DNA of 64,000 bases from an uncultured Clostridia bacterium (GCA_947166705.1 CAMVFE010000008.1:1-64000); one strand, 5' to 3'; shown: positions 8,843 to 17,406, counted from the first letter of the stretch. Notes: generated from the sequence alone by a model not told the origin. Numbers and translations are program-made.

Positions 8843-10165
8843 GTGCTTGAGTGTATTGTCACCAAATTCGGCGGGAGCAGTCTGGCCAACGACGAGCAGT
8901 TCCGCAAGGTCCGGAGCATCCTGGAGCTGGAGCCCACGCGGCGGTACCTGGTGCCCAGCGCTCCCGGCAAACGCTACCCGACGGACGATAAGGTGACCGA
9001 CCTTCTGTATGCCTGCCATGCCCGGGCTTCCTCCGGAGAGCCCTTTGAGGATCTCTTCGTGAAGATCCGCGAACGCTATCTTTCCATCGCGCAGCAGCTG
9101 CACCTGAAGGTGGACATTCAGAGTGCGCTGGAGGAGGTCCATGCCGGCATCGGCGGCGGAAAAAGCCGGGACTGGTGCGCCAGCCGGGGCGAATACCTGT
9201 GCGGCCTGCTGATGGCGGATTATCTGGGCTGGCGCTTCCTGGACGCGGCGGAAGGAATCCGCTTCCGGGAGGACGGCACCCTGGACGCCGAGAAGACCCA
9301 GGAGCTGCTCTCCGGCCTGCTCAAGGACGGGGAATCCACCGTTGTACCGGGGTTCTACGGCGCCCGGGAGGACGGGGAGGTGGTCACCTTCTCCCGCGGG
9401 GGAAGCGATATCACCGGAGCGCTGGTGGCCAGGGCGGTGAACGCGGATGTTTATGAGAACTGGACGGATGTTTCCGGATTCCTGATGGCGGATCCGCGGA
9501 TTATCGACAGCCCGGCGGAAATTTCCTCCATTACCTACAAGGAACTGCGGGAGCTGAGCCACATGGGAGCCTCCGTCCTGCATGAGGACGCCATGTTCCC
9601 TGTTCACCGGGCGGGAATTCCGACGAATATCCGGAATACCAACAAGCCTTATCATCCCGGAACGCTGATCAGCAAGAACGCCCCCAATGAGGTCTCCGTG
9701 CCCACGATCACCGGTATCGCCGGGCACAAGGGCTACAGCGTCATCTCCGTGGAAAAGAACATGATGAACAGCGAGGTGGGCTTCGGCCGGAAGGTGCTTT
9801 CCGTCCTGGAGGAGTACGGGATCAGCTTTGAGCATATGCCCACGGGGATCGATTCCATGTGCGTGGTGGTTTCCAGCGAGCAGCTGAACCCGCACCGGGA
9901 GGAAATACTCGCCCGCCTGGAAAAGCTCGTCGAGGGAAGCGGAGCCATTTCGGTGAACGACAACATGTCCATTATCGCGACGGTGGGCCGGGGCATGGTC
10001 CACAACTGCGGCACGGCGGCGCGCCTGTTCTCGGCCATGAGCCGGGCGCGGATCAACGTCCGCATGATAGACCAGGGATCCAGCGAGCTGAGCATCATCG
10101 TCGGGGTGAACGACAGCGACTTCGAGGCTACGATTCACGCGATTTATCATGAGTTTGTCGGTTGA
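8843..10165 (+). CDS. lysC: Aspartate kinase
   Basis: Aspartate kinase phosphorylates aspartate, the first step to lysine, DAP, threonine and methionine. The 440-residue, monofunctional protein has VTKFGGSSLAND at the N-terminus, TFSRGGSDITGALVA and NWTDVSGFLMADPRI in the kinase domain, MGASVLHEDAMFPV, and two ACT-type regulatory domains after about residue 290. It resembles the class with a long kinase insert, such as B. subtilis YclM. The GTG at 8843 is chosen since GGAGGA (8830-8835) is 7 bases upstream; an ATG at 8828 lies against that site. The dapA-dapB-ddh genes of the same pathway lie at 36-38.6 kb. Feedback type (lysine or threonine) cannot be read here. Confidence 0.93.
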   Translation: MLECIVTKFGGSSLANDEQFRKVRSILELEPTRRYLVPSAPGKRYPTDDKVTDLLYACHARASSGEPFEDLFVKIRERYLSIAQQLHLKVDIQSALEEVHAGIGGGKSRDWCASRGEYLCGLLMADYLGWRFLDAAEGIRFREDGTLDAEKTQELLSGLLKDGESTVVPGFYGAREDGEVVTFSRGGSDITGALVARAVNADVYENWTDVSGFLMADPRIIDSPAEISSITYKELRELSHMGASVLHEDAMFPVHRAGIPTNIRNTNKPYHPGTLISKNAPNEVSVPTITGIAGHKGYSVISVEKNMMNSEVGFGRKVLSVLEEYGISFEHMPTGIDSMCVVVSSEQLNPHREEILARLEKLVEGSGAISVNDNMSIIATVGRGMVHNCGTAARLFSAMSRARINVRMIDQGSSELSIIVGVNDSDFEATIHAIYHEFVG

Positions 10166-10178
10166 GGGGAGAGCATTC

Positions 10179-11042
10179 ATGAAGGTTCTGGTTACCGGGT
10201 GCCGCGGCCAGCTGGGCTGGGAAGTGGTTCAGCTGCTGAACAGCCGCGGGGTGCCCTGCCGCGGCGTGGACGCGGAGGATTTTGACCTGATGGACGGACC
10301 GGCGGCCAAGGCTTTCGTGCAGGAGTATCAGCCGGATGTCATCATTCACTGCGCGGCCTATACCGCCGTCGACAGGGCGGAGAGCGAACCGGAGCTGTGC
10401 GCCGCGGTGAACGGGGACGGAACGATGAATATGGTCCGCGCGGCCCTGAGCGTGGGCGCCCGGATGGTGTTTATTTCCACGGACTACGTCTTTTCCGGCG
10501 AGGGCACGGAGCCCTGGGAGGAGGACGCGCCCTACGGACCGCAGAATGTATACGGCCTGAGCAAGGTGCAGGGCGAGATCGCGGTCCGGAGCCTGCTGAA
10601 GCGCTACTATCTGATCCGGACGTCGTGGGTTTTCGGCCTTCACGGAAAGAACTTTGTGCGCACGATGCGGCGTCTGGGCCGGGAACGTGAGGAGGTCCGC
10701 GTGGTGGATGACCAGATCGGCTCCCCGACCTATGCGAAGGATCTCGCCCGCGTTATCTGCGATCTGATTGAGACCGAACAGTTCGGAATCTATCATGTGA
10801 CCAATGAAGGCTATATGTCCTGGGCGGATTTTGCCCGCCTGATCATGACCGCGGAAGGGCTCCGCTGCCGGGTGGTTCCGGTGCCCACTTCCGAATATCC
10901 GACGCCGGCCCGGCGGCCGCTGAATTCCAGGCTGTCCCCGAAGCGGATCCTCGCCACCGGGATTGAGCCCATGCCGACTGTGGAGAACGCGCTTGGCCGC
11001 TATCTGCAGGAGCTGGCGCTGGAGGAAGCGGAAACGAACTGA
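10179..11042 (+). CDS. rfbD: dTDP-4-dehydrorhamnose reductase
   Basis: RfbD makes dTDP-L-rhamnose using NAD(P)H, for cell-surface polysaccharides. The 287-residue protein is a short-chain dehydrogenase of extended type with VTGCRGQLGWEV at the N-terminus, HCAAYTAVDRAE, FISTDYVFSGEG, the catalytic YGLSKVQGE (YxxxK), and TSWVFG. The ATG at 10179 lies 8-10 bases after GAGGGGAG. It follows lysC by 13 bases and is probably cotranscribed. The other rhamnose genes (rfbA, rfbB, rfbC) are not in the window. A rho-independent terminator follows at 11048. Confidence 0.92.
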   Translation: MKVLVTGCRGQLGWEVVQLLNSRGVPCRGVDAEDFDLMDGPAAKAFVQEYQPDVIIHCAAYTAVDRAESEPELCAAVNGDGTMNMVRAALSVGARMVFISTDYVFSGEGTEPWEEDAPYGPQNVYGLSKVQGEIAVRSLLKRYYLIRTSWVFGLHGKNFVRTMRRLGREREEVRVVDDQIGSPTYAKDLARVICDLIETEQFGIYHVTNEGYMSWADFARLIMTAEGLRCRVVPVPTSEYPTPARRPLNSRLSPKRILATGIEPMPTVENALGRYLQELALEEAETN

Positions 11043-11047
11043 TCTGC

Positions 11048-11073
11048 GGGAGCCGGAAGGCTCCCCCTTTTTT
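11048..11073 (+). terminator. Rho-independent terminator after rfbD
   Basis: A perfect 7-bp stem, GGGAGCC (11048-11054) with GGCTCCC (11059-11065) closing a GGAA tetraloop, is followed by CC and six T residues. It ends only 13 bases before the lspA start, so lspA needs read-through or its own promoter. Confidence 0.85.
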
Positions 11074-11086
11074 ACGGGGGAAAAGA

Positions 11087-11527
11087 TTGAAACGATACGG
11101 ATGGATCGCCCCGGCGGCCTTTCTGGCGGACCGGGGGGTCAAGCTGCTCTGGGACAGGATTCCGGCCGGAGGCCGGGTCCTGATCCCCGGCATCCTGGGC
11201 CTGTATCCCGCCCGGAACACGGGCATGGCGTTTTCCCTGTTCAGCGGCAGCCCCTGGATTCCGGGCGTGCTGGGCATCCTGGTAACGGCGGCTGCCCTCC
11301 TGCTGCTCCGCGGAAGGACGCTGCGGGGAATGACGGCCGCCGGGCTGATGATGATGCTGGGCGGGGCGGCGGGGAATCTTACAGACCGGCTGCTGACCGG
11401 CAGCGTACCGGATATGTTCGAGCTGCTCTTTGTCCGCTTCGCGGTCTTCAACCTGGCGGACGCCTGTCTGGTAGCGGGATGCGGGCTGGTGATCATCGAT
11501 CTGTTCACAGGAGACAGGCATGGGTGA
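11087..11527 (+). CDS. lspA: Lipoprotein signal peptidase (signal peptidase II)
   Basis: LspA cleaves the signal peptide of lipoproteins after lipid attachment by Lgt. The 146-residue membrane protein has about four hydrophobic helices and the conserved sequence blocks: ADRGVKLLW near the N-terminus, NTGMAFSLFSG, GGAAGNLTDRLL and FNLADACLVAG, the last two holding the catalytic aspartates. The start appears to be TTG at 11087 after a GGGGGAAAAG ribosome site. Its stop overlaps the ATG of the pseudouridine synthase gene, the common lspA-rluD arrangement of Bacillota. The gene starts right after a strong terminator. Confidence 0.93.
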   Translation: MKRYGWIAPAAFLADRGVKLLWDRIPAGGRVLIPGILGLYPARNTGMAFSLFSGSPWIPGVLGILVTAAALLLLRGRTLRGMTAAGLMMMLGGAAGNLTDRLLTGSVPDMFELLFVRFAVFNLADACLVAGCGLVIIDLFTGDRHG

Positions 11528-12461
11528 GGAAGTGTTTCGGGTTTTGGGAGACGGAAGGCGCGCGGACGTCCTGCTGAGCGAAGCGACAGGGCTGAGCCGG
11601 AGCCGCGTGGCCGCCCTGATGGACGGGGGCTGCTGCCTGCTGGCGGGAAAACCCTGTACCAAGGCGGGTACGAAGGCTCCGGCGGGGCAGGAGCTCGTGC
11701 TGACGGTTCCGGAGCCCCGTCCCTCCGCGCCCCGGCCGGAAAATCTGCCGCTGGATATCCTGTATCAGGATGCGGACCTGGCGGTGGTGGTCAAGCCCCG
11801 GGGCATGGTGACGCATCCCGCGGCCGGGCACGCGGAAGGAACGCTGGTGAACGCGCTGATGCATCACCTGGATTCCCTTGGCGGGATCGGCGGAGAGATC
11901 CGGCCGGGAATCGTACACCGGCTGGACAAGGACACGTCGGGGCTGATGATCGTGGCCAAGAACGACGAAAGCCAGCTCGCGCTGAGCCGGATGCTGGCGG
12001 AGCGGAGGATTGAGAAGCATTACAGGGCGCTGGTGGAAGGGAAAATGAAGGAGCCCGCGGGGAGAATCGACCTTCCCATCGGCCGGAGCAAAAAGGACCG
12101 GAAAAAGATGGCGGTCGATCCGGAAGGCCGGGAAGCGGTCACGGAATGGCGGGTGCTGGCGGAGGGCCGGGACTGCACGCTGCTGGACGTGCATATTCTG
12201 ACAGGACGGACGCATCAGATCAGGGTCCATATGCGGGAGATCCGGCATCCGGTATGCGGGGATCCGCTCTACGGATGGGAAAAGGGCGCCCGGGTGCCCT
12301 GCCTGATGCTGCATGCCTGGTCGCTGCGCTTTCCGCATCCCCGCACGGGAGAGGAACTGCGCTTCCGGGCGCCGCTTCCGGAGGATTTCCGGAAGGGGCT
12401 GGCGCTGCACGGAATCAGCCCGGAAGGAATCATGCCGGAGGACGGGGAGGAGCTGCCGTGA
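11520..12461 (+). CDS. RluA/RluD family 23S rRNA pseudouridine synthase
   Basis: The 313-residue protein isomerises uridines in RNA, probably 23S rRNA. Residues about 10-80 resemble an S4 RNA-binding domain (RADVLLSEATGLSRSRVAALM). The catalytic domain holds VVVKPRGMVTHPAAGH and the signature HRLDKDTSGLMIVAK, whose aspartate is the nucleophile, followed by GRTHQIRVHMREIRHPVCGDPLYG. The start overlaps the lspA stop by 8 bases. Position next to lspA and domain order fit the RluD subgroup, but the exact target uridines cannot be told. Confidence 0.93.
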   Translation: MGEEVFRVLGDGRRADVLLSEATGLSRSRVAALMDGGCCLLAGKPCTKAGTKAPAGQELVLTVPEPRPSAPRPENLPLDILYQDADLAVVVKPRGMVTHPAAGHAEGTLVNALMHHLDSLGGIGGEIRPGIVHRLDKDTSGLMIVAKNDESQLALSRMLAERRIEKHYRALVEGKMKEPAGRIDLPIGRSKKDRKKMAVDPEGREAVTEWRVLAEGRDCTLLDVHILTGRTHQIRVHMREIRHPVCGDPLYGWEKGARVPCLMLHAWSLRFPHPRTGEELRFRAPLPEDFRKGLALHGISPEGIMPEDGEELP

Positions 12462-12519
12462 GAGGCGCCTCCGGGGAAACGGGTGAGGCGGAAGAGGCCT
12501 GCGCCCGCGAAAAACCTTA

Positions 12520-12548
12520 TTGTCACGGCCTGAAAGGTTTGGTATAAT
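12520..12548 (+). promoter_or_regulatory. Extended -10 promoter before the peptidoglycan-binding gene
   Basis: TTGTCA at 12520-12525 and TATAAT at 12543-12548 have a 17-base spacer, with a TG at 12540-12541 forming an extended -10. It lies 34 bases before the next start codon. Confidence 0.75.
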
Positions 12549-12581
12549 CCAGAATGAAAAACGGGGAGGAAGTGGGAGCAT

Positions 12582-13865
12582 ATGGATTTTCTGAAGACGC
12601 TGCTGGCCTATATGGCAACCACGCTGATCGTGGCGGTGGAGAGTACGGCAACTCCTTCCGTGACGCCCGTCCCGACGCCCTCTCCCACGCCTGGGCCGGT
12701 CCGGGCGGCTGTGACGGAAACGGCGCCGGCGCTGCCCACGCCGAAGGAAACGGAAACGCCGGAGCCTTCGCCTTCGGTTACGCCCGTGCCCGTGCCCACG
12801 ATTACTCCGAACATGAAGGGATATCACAATCTGCTCCAGGGGGACCGGGGCGAGGAGGTTAAACGCCTGCAGAAGCGGCTGATTGAGCTGGGCTATCTCG
12901 CGGAGGGATCCGCGGACGGCGCCTTCGGCGGCAGGACCCGGGAGGCCGTCCGCAGGTTCCAGTATTACAACGGGCTGACGGTGGACGGAATCGCCGGAAG
13001 GACAACCCAGACCAACCTCTTCGAGAATCCGGACGCGGCGCCGTATCCCACGGAAACGCCTTCGCCCGAACCCACGGCAGCGCCGACCCCCGAGCCTGCT
13101 GAAACTTCGACGCCAGAACCCGCGGAAACGGCTGCGGCAGAAACGACGACGGCGCCCGCGGATGAGTCCGCTGCTGAACCGGAATCCGAAGCCGCAGGCA
13201 CGCCTGAGCCCGAAGCCGCGGAATCTCCGGAACCCGGGGAAGCAAAGCCTGCTTCCCTGACCGGCAGGGACGGCGCGACGCCCGAACCCGCGGAAGAGGC
13301 CGCGGCCGCCGACGGGATCGGCGGAGCGGCCGAAACCGCTTCCCCCGAGCCGGAGGAGGGGCTGATTGAAGAGGTGAACCTGGACGAACAGGAAACGGCG
13401 TCCCCGGAGCTGCCCGCTGCCGCCGCTGCGGCTGCCTACGAGGATGTGGCGGGCTGGGTGCGGCTGAATGACAGCGAGGATACGATGCAGTGGACCGAGC
13501 TCGAGGAAGGGACGCCCGTCGTGCGTTCGCCGCGGCTGCAGAAGCTGGACGAGGATATCCGCGTCAGCCTGGACGACCTGTGCAGCAGCCTGGAAGGCTG
13601 GGAGCTGACGGATGAAGGCCATTCCCTGGTGCTGCTGGCGCAGGGGTATACCCTGGCGCTGGTCCGTGAGGACAGCGGCATCGCGGCCATGGTGGACGGG
13701 ATGGAGATGACGGCGGAACCCTCGGACTTCGAGTTCGGGGAAGGCCATTTCATCCGGGCCGGATTCCTGGCCGAAGCGCTGGACGGCTCCTGGGAGTGGG
13801 ACGCGGAGGATGAGACGCTGATTCTCCGGATTGCTCAGAGGGATTCAGCTGAGCGTCCGGAATAA
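12582..13865 (+). CDS. Peptidoglycan-binding protein with Pro/Thr/Glu-rich linker and copper amine oxidase-like N-domain
   Basis: The 427-residue protein starts with a hydrophobic stretch (residues 4-19) that may act as a signal or anchor. Next comes a TP-rich spacer. Residues about 80-145 form a PG_binding_1 domain (YHNLLQGDRGEEVKRLQKRL, DGAFGGRTREAVRRFQ, TVDGIAGRTT). A low-complexity region of about 130 residues with repeated TPEP/AAEP motifs follows. The last 90 residues resemble the copper amine oxidase N-terminal (stalk) domain: VDGMEMTAEPSDFEFGEG, FLAEALDGSWEWDAEDETLILRI. It is presumably outside the membrane and attached to the wall. No catalytic domain is seen. The HPr-like gene follows 56 bases later. 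Confidence 0.72.
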   Translation: MDFLKTLLAYMATTLIVAVESTATPSVTPVPTPSPTPGPVRAAVTETAPALPTPKETETPEPSPSVTPVPVPTITPNMKGYHNLLQGDRGEEVKRLQKRLIELGYLAEGSADGAFGGRTREAVRRFQYYNGLTVDGIAGRTTQTNLFENPDAAPYPTETPSPEPTAAPTPEPAETSTPEPAETAAAETTTAPADESAAEPESEAAGTPEPEAAESPEPGEAKPASLTGRDGATPEPAEEAAAADGIGGAAETASPEPEEGLIEEVNLDEQETASPELPAAAAAAAYEDVAGWVRLNDSEDTMQWTELEEGTPVVRSPRLQKLDEDIRVSLDDLCSSLEGWELTDEGHSLVLLAQGYTLALVREDSGIAAMVDGMEMTAEPSDFEFGEGHFIRAGFLAEALDGSWEWDAEDETLILRIAQRDSAERPE

Positions 13866-13921
13866 ACGGACAGGGCGGAGAACAGAATGCTCCGGCCGGA
13901 AAGAAAGCGAGGTACAGTTTA

Positions 13922-14158
13922 TTGAAGACGGTTCAGATCAGGCTCAGCTTGGTGGAAAATGTAAACAAGTTTGTCAATATCGTGGGGAAGTATCCCTTTG
14001 ACATGGATCTGAGGGCCGGGCGGCATGTGGTGGACGCGAAATCCATTCTGGGGATCTTCTCGCTGGATCTGAGCAGGCCGATCTCCCTGGAGATCTACAG
14101 CGAGGATTGCGAAGAGCTGCTGAAGGAGATTCAGCCCTTCCTGGTTCAGCAGGACTGA
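13922..14158 (+). CDS. HPr-like protein lacking the phosphorylatable histidine
   Basis: The 78-residue protein starts at TTG 13922. Its length and pattern match HPr, the phosphocarrier of the PTS. The segment DAKSILGIFSLDLSRPISLEIY corresponds to the HPr Ser-46 helix (KSIMGVMSL) and following strand, so the regulatory serine is kept. Where HPr has GLHARPA, this protein has ENVNKFVNIV: no histidine is present at that place. It therefore cannot carry phosphate as HPr does, but it might be phosphorylated on serine or act as a Crh-like regulator. No PTS enzymes are nearby. It lies downstream of the peptidoglycan-binding gene, possibly in one transcript, and before purR. Confidence 0.7.
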   Translation: MKTVQIRLSLVENVNKFVNIVGKYPFDMDLRAGRHVVDAKSILGIFSLDLSRPISLEIYSEDCEELLKEIQPFLVQQD

Positions 14159-14230
14159 CTGTTTTCCGCACGATGAAGCGGAGAGCGTGGTGCAAACCTC
14201 CTCAAAGACGAACTATCAGACTGGGAAAAC

Positions 14231-14258
14231 TTGCAATATTCGTAAAATATGATACAAT
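14231..14258 (+). promoter_or_regulatory. Promoter of purR
   Basis: TTGCAA (14231-14236) and TACAAT (14253-14258) are separated by 16 bases, with TG at 14250-14251 giving an extended -10. The leader holds a short inverted repeat (AGCCT/AGGCT) near 14260-14284. Confidence 0.65.
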
Positions 14259-14327
14259 AGCCTTCGGCTGTACCGGCCGGAGGCTGTTTGCATGAAGCCG
14301 GACCGGCAGCTGTGAGGAGGAAGAGGA

Positions 14328-15146
14328 ATGGAAAAGATCCGCCGCAACGAACGGATGAGCGTCATGATGAAGATCCTGTCGGGGACGCCGGGCAGGATGT
14401 TTACGCTGAACCGTTTCTGCGAGCTTTTCGGAGCGGCGAAATCCACCATCAGCGAGGATCTGGACGCGCTGCGCCGGGTTGCCGGAAGCTTCGACCTCGG
14501 GGAGATTGAGACCGTGACCGGAGCCGCGGGCGGCGTGCTGTACCGCCCTCTCCGCAGCCGGGAGTCCTCCCTGGCCTATATTTCGGACCTCTGCAGGGAG
14601 CTGAGCGGATCGGAACGGGTGCTGCCCGGGGATTTCCTGTATTATTCGGATATCCTCTCGACGCCGGAAATTGTGAACCGGATGGGTGAGATCCTGGCCA
14701 CGGAGTTTGCGGAAAAGAAAACGGATTTTGTCCTGACCATGGAGACCAAGGGAATCCCGGTGGCTTTCGCGACGGCGAACGCGCTGGGCATTCCGCTGGT
14801 GATAGCCCGCCACAGCTCCAAGGTCTATGAGGGCTCCGCGGTGAACATCAACTATGTCTCCGGGTCCGGCAATATTGAAACCATGAGCCTGAGCCGCAGG
14901 GCGGTAAAGGAGAACCAGCGGGCCCTGATCGTGGACGATTTCCTGCGGGGCGGCGGAACTGCCAGGGGCATGGTCGACCTGATGCGGGAGTTCAATGTCT
15001 CCGTGGAAGGCATGGCTTTTGTCATGTCGACCCTGACGCCGGAGAAAAAGAGGATCTCAGGCGAGAAGAGCCTGATGACGCTGGAAGTGGTCAGCGGGGA
15101 AGTGCCGGAAGCGATCGTACGCCCGGCAAAATGGCTGGAAGCCTGA
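14328..15146 (+). CDS. purR: Pur operon repressor PurR (Bacillus type)
   Basis: PurR represses purine synthesis genes and is released by PRPP. The 272-residue protein has an N-terminal winged helix (MSVMMKILSGTPGRMF to ISEDLDALRRV, about residues 5-50) and a C-terminal phosphoribosyltransferase-fold domain with VLTMETKGIPVAFATANALG and the PRPP-binding loop ALIVDDFLRGGGTARGM. SRRAVKENQRALIVDD also matches the family. It is unrelated to the LacI-type PurR of enterobacteria. The GAGGAGGAAGAGG ribosome site precedes ATG 14328. It has its own promoter and is followed by the division cluster. Confidence 0.95.
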   Translation: MEKIRRNERMSVMMKILSGTPGRMFTLNRFCELFGAAKSTISEDLDALRRVAGSFDLGEIETVTGAAGGVLYRPLRSRESSLAYISDLCRELSGSERVLPGDFLYYSDILSTPEIVNRMGEILATEFAEKKTDFVLTMETKGIPVAFATANALGIPLVIARHSSKVYEGSAVNINYVSGSGNIETMSLSRRAVKENQRALIVDDFLRGGGTARGMVDLMREFNVSVEGMAFVMSTLTPEKKRISGEKSLMTLEVVSGEVPEAIVRPAKWLEA

Positions 15147-15187
15147 GGCCGGAAGAGGGAAACCTTCAGGCTCCGTCGGCGCGTGAT

Positions 15188-15216
15188 TTGCAAAGAAGAA
15201 GGGGATATGGTATGAT
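15188..15216 (+). promoter_or_regulatory. Promoter of the division-associated cluster
   Basis: TTGCAA (15188-15193) and TATGAT (15211-15216) have a 17-base spacer, with an extended -10 TG at 15208-15209. It lies 34 bases before the HlyD-like gene. Confidence 0.68.
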
Positions 15217-15249
15217 ACAAGGTGACGAATTCGGAAGGAGAAGGATGCC

Positions 15250-16488
15250 TTGTATCAGATGACCCCTCCGCAGCCGGTCCAGCCGGTTCAGCAGCCGCCA
15301 GAGGAACCCCGCCGGATGAGCGTGGGCCAGATCGCGCTGATCGCGGCGGTGCTGGGCTTCGTGGTCTGGTATCTGGTGACGGCGCTGACGCCGGAGGCGG
15401 AGCCCTTCGGCCGGATCAGCGCCGGAACGTTGGGAACCCGGTATCAGGGCGACTGCCTGCTGGTCAGGGATGAAACGCCCTATGACGCGGAAGGGCTGAC
15501 GAGCATCGAGTATATCGCGGAGGAAGGCTCCCTGATCTACCGTGGAAAGACGATCTGCAACGTGTATTCCTCGGGCTTCAGCACCCGGGAAATGACGACG
15601 CTGCAGGATTACCGGGATCAGATCAAGGAATATCAGCTCAAACTGCTCCGCTCCGAGGTGGCCACGGATGCCCGGATGGAAAAGCTGGAGAGCGATGTAA
15701 TGAGCCGGGCGGAGGAAGTCCGGGCCATCGTGGGCGGCGCCCGCGGAAACATGAGCAATCAGGAGAGCCTGCTGAAATCGGCGATCGAGGCGAGGCAGAC
15801 TTATCTGAAGCAGAAATACAGCGAGGATCAGCGGATGACCCGCCTGTATGACGACGAGCAGAGCCAGATGCAGCGGATTACCTCCTGGACCAAGCAATAT
15901 GCCGCCATGACGGAGGGAATCGTCAGCTTCTACTCCGACGGCTACGAATACGGACTGACCATTCATAATTTTGATCAGTTCACACCCGCGCAGGTCCGCG
16001 CGATGATCAACGGGACAAAGCCGGAACAGGGCGCTGTACAGAAGGGGAAAACGACCATCTACCGCATGATCCGCGACGGATACTGGTACGTGCTGATGAT
16101 GGTGAAGGACAGCGCGTGGAATCCCGTGGAGGGCGCCTCCTACGAGCTGAAGCTGGAGAGCTTCAGCGATACGACGGTGAAGGCGGTGGTTCAGTCCTTC
16201 ACCCGGAGCGGCGGGGAAATGGTGGTCCGGCTGGCGGTGCAGTCCCCGGTTCAGCCGATTCTGTACATCAGGGCCTGCACAGGGGAACTGGGGGACAATA
16301 TTTCAACGCTGAAGGTACCGGCCCGGGCCATCTATTATCAGGACAACATGGCGGGCGTGGTCGTGGTGGACGGACAGTATCAGACCTTCATCCCGGTGAA
16401 CATCCTGGACAGGCGGGACGGAGCGGTTTTCATCTCTGCGATTCAGCAGGGAGTTCTGGCGGAGGGACAGACGGTTCGCCTGTTCTGA
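15250..16488 (+). CDS. HlyD-like membrane protein of the sepF/divIVA cluster
   Basis: The 412-residue protein seems to start at TTG 15250 behind GGAAGGAGAAGG. It has a short proline-rich cytoplasmic tail, one membrane helix (QIALIAAVLGFVVWYLVTAL, residues about 22-42), a beta/barrel-like segment, and a helical region from about 120 to 215 that may be a coiled coil. The C-terminal part (VPARAIYYQDNMAGVVVVDGQYQTFIPVNIL) resembles the beta-barrel portion of HlyD-type adaptors. Proteins like it are found just before yggS/sepF in many Clostridia. Its function is not established; a role in envelope or division is inferred from position. Confidence 0.65.
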   Translation: MYQMTPPQPVQPVQQPPEEPRRMSVGQIALIAAVLGFVVWYLVTALTPEAEPFGRISAGTLGTRYQGDCLLVRDETPYDAEGLTSIEYIAEEGSLIYRGKTICNVYSSGFSTREMTTLQDYRDQIKEYQLKLLRSEVATDARMEKLESDVMSRAEEVRAIVGGARGNMSNQESLLKSAIEARQTYLKQKYSEDQRMTRLYDDEQSQMQRITSWTKQYAAMTEGIVSFYSDGYEYGLTIHNFDQFTPAQVRAMINGTKPEQGAVQKGKTTIYRMIRDGYWYVLMMVKDSAWNPVEGASYELKLESFSDTTVKAVVQSFTRSGGEMVVRLAVQSPVQPILYIRACTGELGDNISTLKVPARAIYYQDNMAGVVVVDGQYQTFIPVNILDRRDGAVFISAIQQGVLAEGQTVRLF

Positions 16489-16524
16489 GAAGGCGCCGGA
16501 GCAAAAAGGGGGAAGTTGTAAAAG

Positions 16525-17406
16525 ATGTCTTGGAAGGATCTGCAGGCCAGGTTCATGGGCCTCTTTGCGGGGAAGGGCGGGCAGTCAACCCGCCGCCCTG
16601 ACGGAGGCACCAGCTGCTACCGGCCTGTGCAGCGGAGGAATTCGCAGGAGGAGAAGCTGGCCCGGGAAAAAGCGGCGGAATATGCCGCCTCCCAGCCCCA
16701 GGTTCCCTATGTGCATACGGGTTTTACGGGAATGAATCCGCCCTCGGAGGGCAACCCGCCGGTGCAGAGCACCTATGCCGGGGATTCCCGCGGATACGCC
16801 GGCATGCCGGCCTGGCCCGATTACGCGGGATACGGCGCCCAGGGGGCGCAGCCCGAAGCCCGCGGGGGATATCCGCCCCAGCAGCAGGAGCAGCCCCTGA
16901 ACAATATCTCCTATATGCCGGGATACGGGGCCGCAGGAGGCAGCACCTATACGCATGTGGACCATCTGATGGCAATCACCTCGCTCCGGAGCTGCTATGA
17001 GGCCATCGAGTGCATGAAAAACGGGGAAACCCTGATCCTGACCCTGGACGTCCTGGGCAGCGAGGGGGAGAGAACCCGCTGCCAGGATATGCTTGCGGGC
17101 GCGGCGTTTACCCTTCAGTGCACGGTGCGGATGCTGAACGGGCCGGGCCTTGTGGTCATCGCTCCCGCGGGTGTGAAGCTCCTGCCGGAGCAGCAGCCCT
17201 CCCGCCGGTACGGGGAGACGGAGGAGTATGCGCAGCCCGTTCAGCCCCGGGCGGAGGAATATGTTCCCCGGCGGGAGAGGCGCGTCAGCCGGAACGCGGT
17301 CGGATGGGATCAGGCGCAGCAGACAGGCGGCCAGGGCATCAACCCCTATACCGGCAGCATGCCGGCTGCGGCCGGCGCTTACGGCGCCTATGGCGGATAT
17401 ATGTAA
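16525..17406 (+). CDS. sepF: Cell division protein SepF with long extensions
   Basis: SepF polymerises on the membrane and links FtsZ to it. The SepF domain occupies residues about 150-235 (VDHLMAITSLRSCYEAIECM, GETLILTLDVLGSEGERTRCQDMLAGAAF, GPGLVVIAPAGV). At 293 residues it is nearly twice the usual 150: a tyrosine-, proline- and glutamine-rich linker of about 110 residues sits before the domain and a 55-residue tail ending in AAAGAYGAYGGYM follows. The N-terminal MSWKDLQARFMGLFAGKG could be the amphipathic membrane helix. The ribosome site is GGGGGAAG. DivIVA follows 45 bases downstream. Confidence 0.9.
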   Translation: MSWKDLQARFMGLFAGKGGQSTRRPDGGTSCYRPVQRRNSQEEKLAREKAAEYAASQPQVPYVHTGFTGMNPPSEGNPPVQSTYAGDSRGYAGMPAWPDYAGYGAQGAQPEARGGYPPQQQEQPLNNISYMPGYGAAGGSTYTHVDHLMAITSLRSCYEAIECMKNGETLILTLDVLGSEGERTRCQDMLAGAAFTLQCTVRMLNGPGLVVIAPAGVKLLPEQQPSRRYGETEEYAQPVQPRAEEYVPRRERRVSRNAVGWDQAQQTGGQGINPYTGSMPAAAGAYGAYGGYM

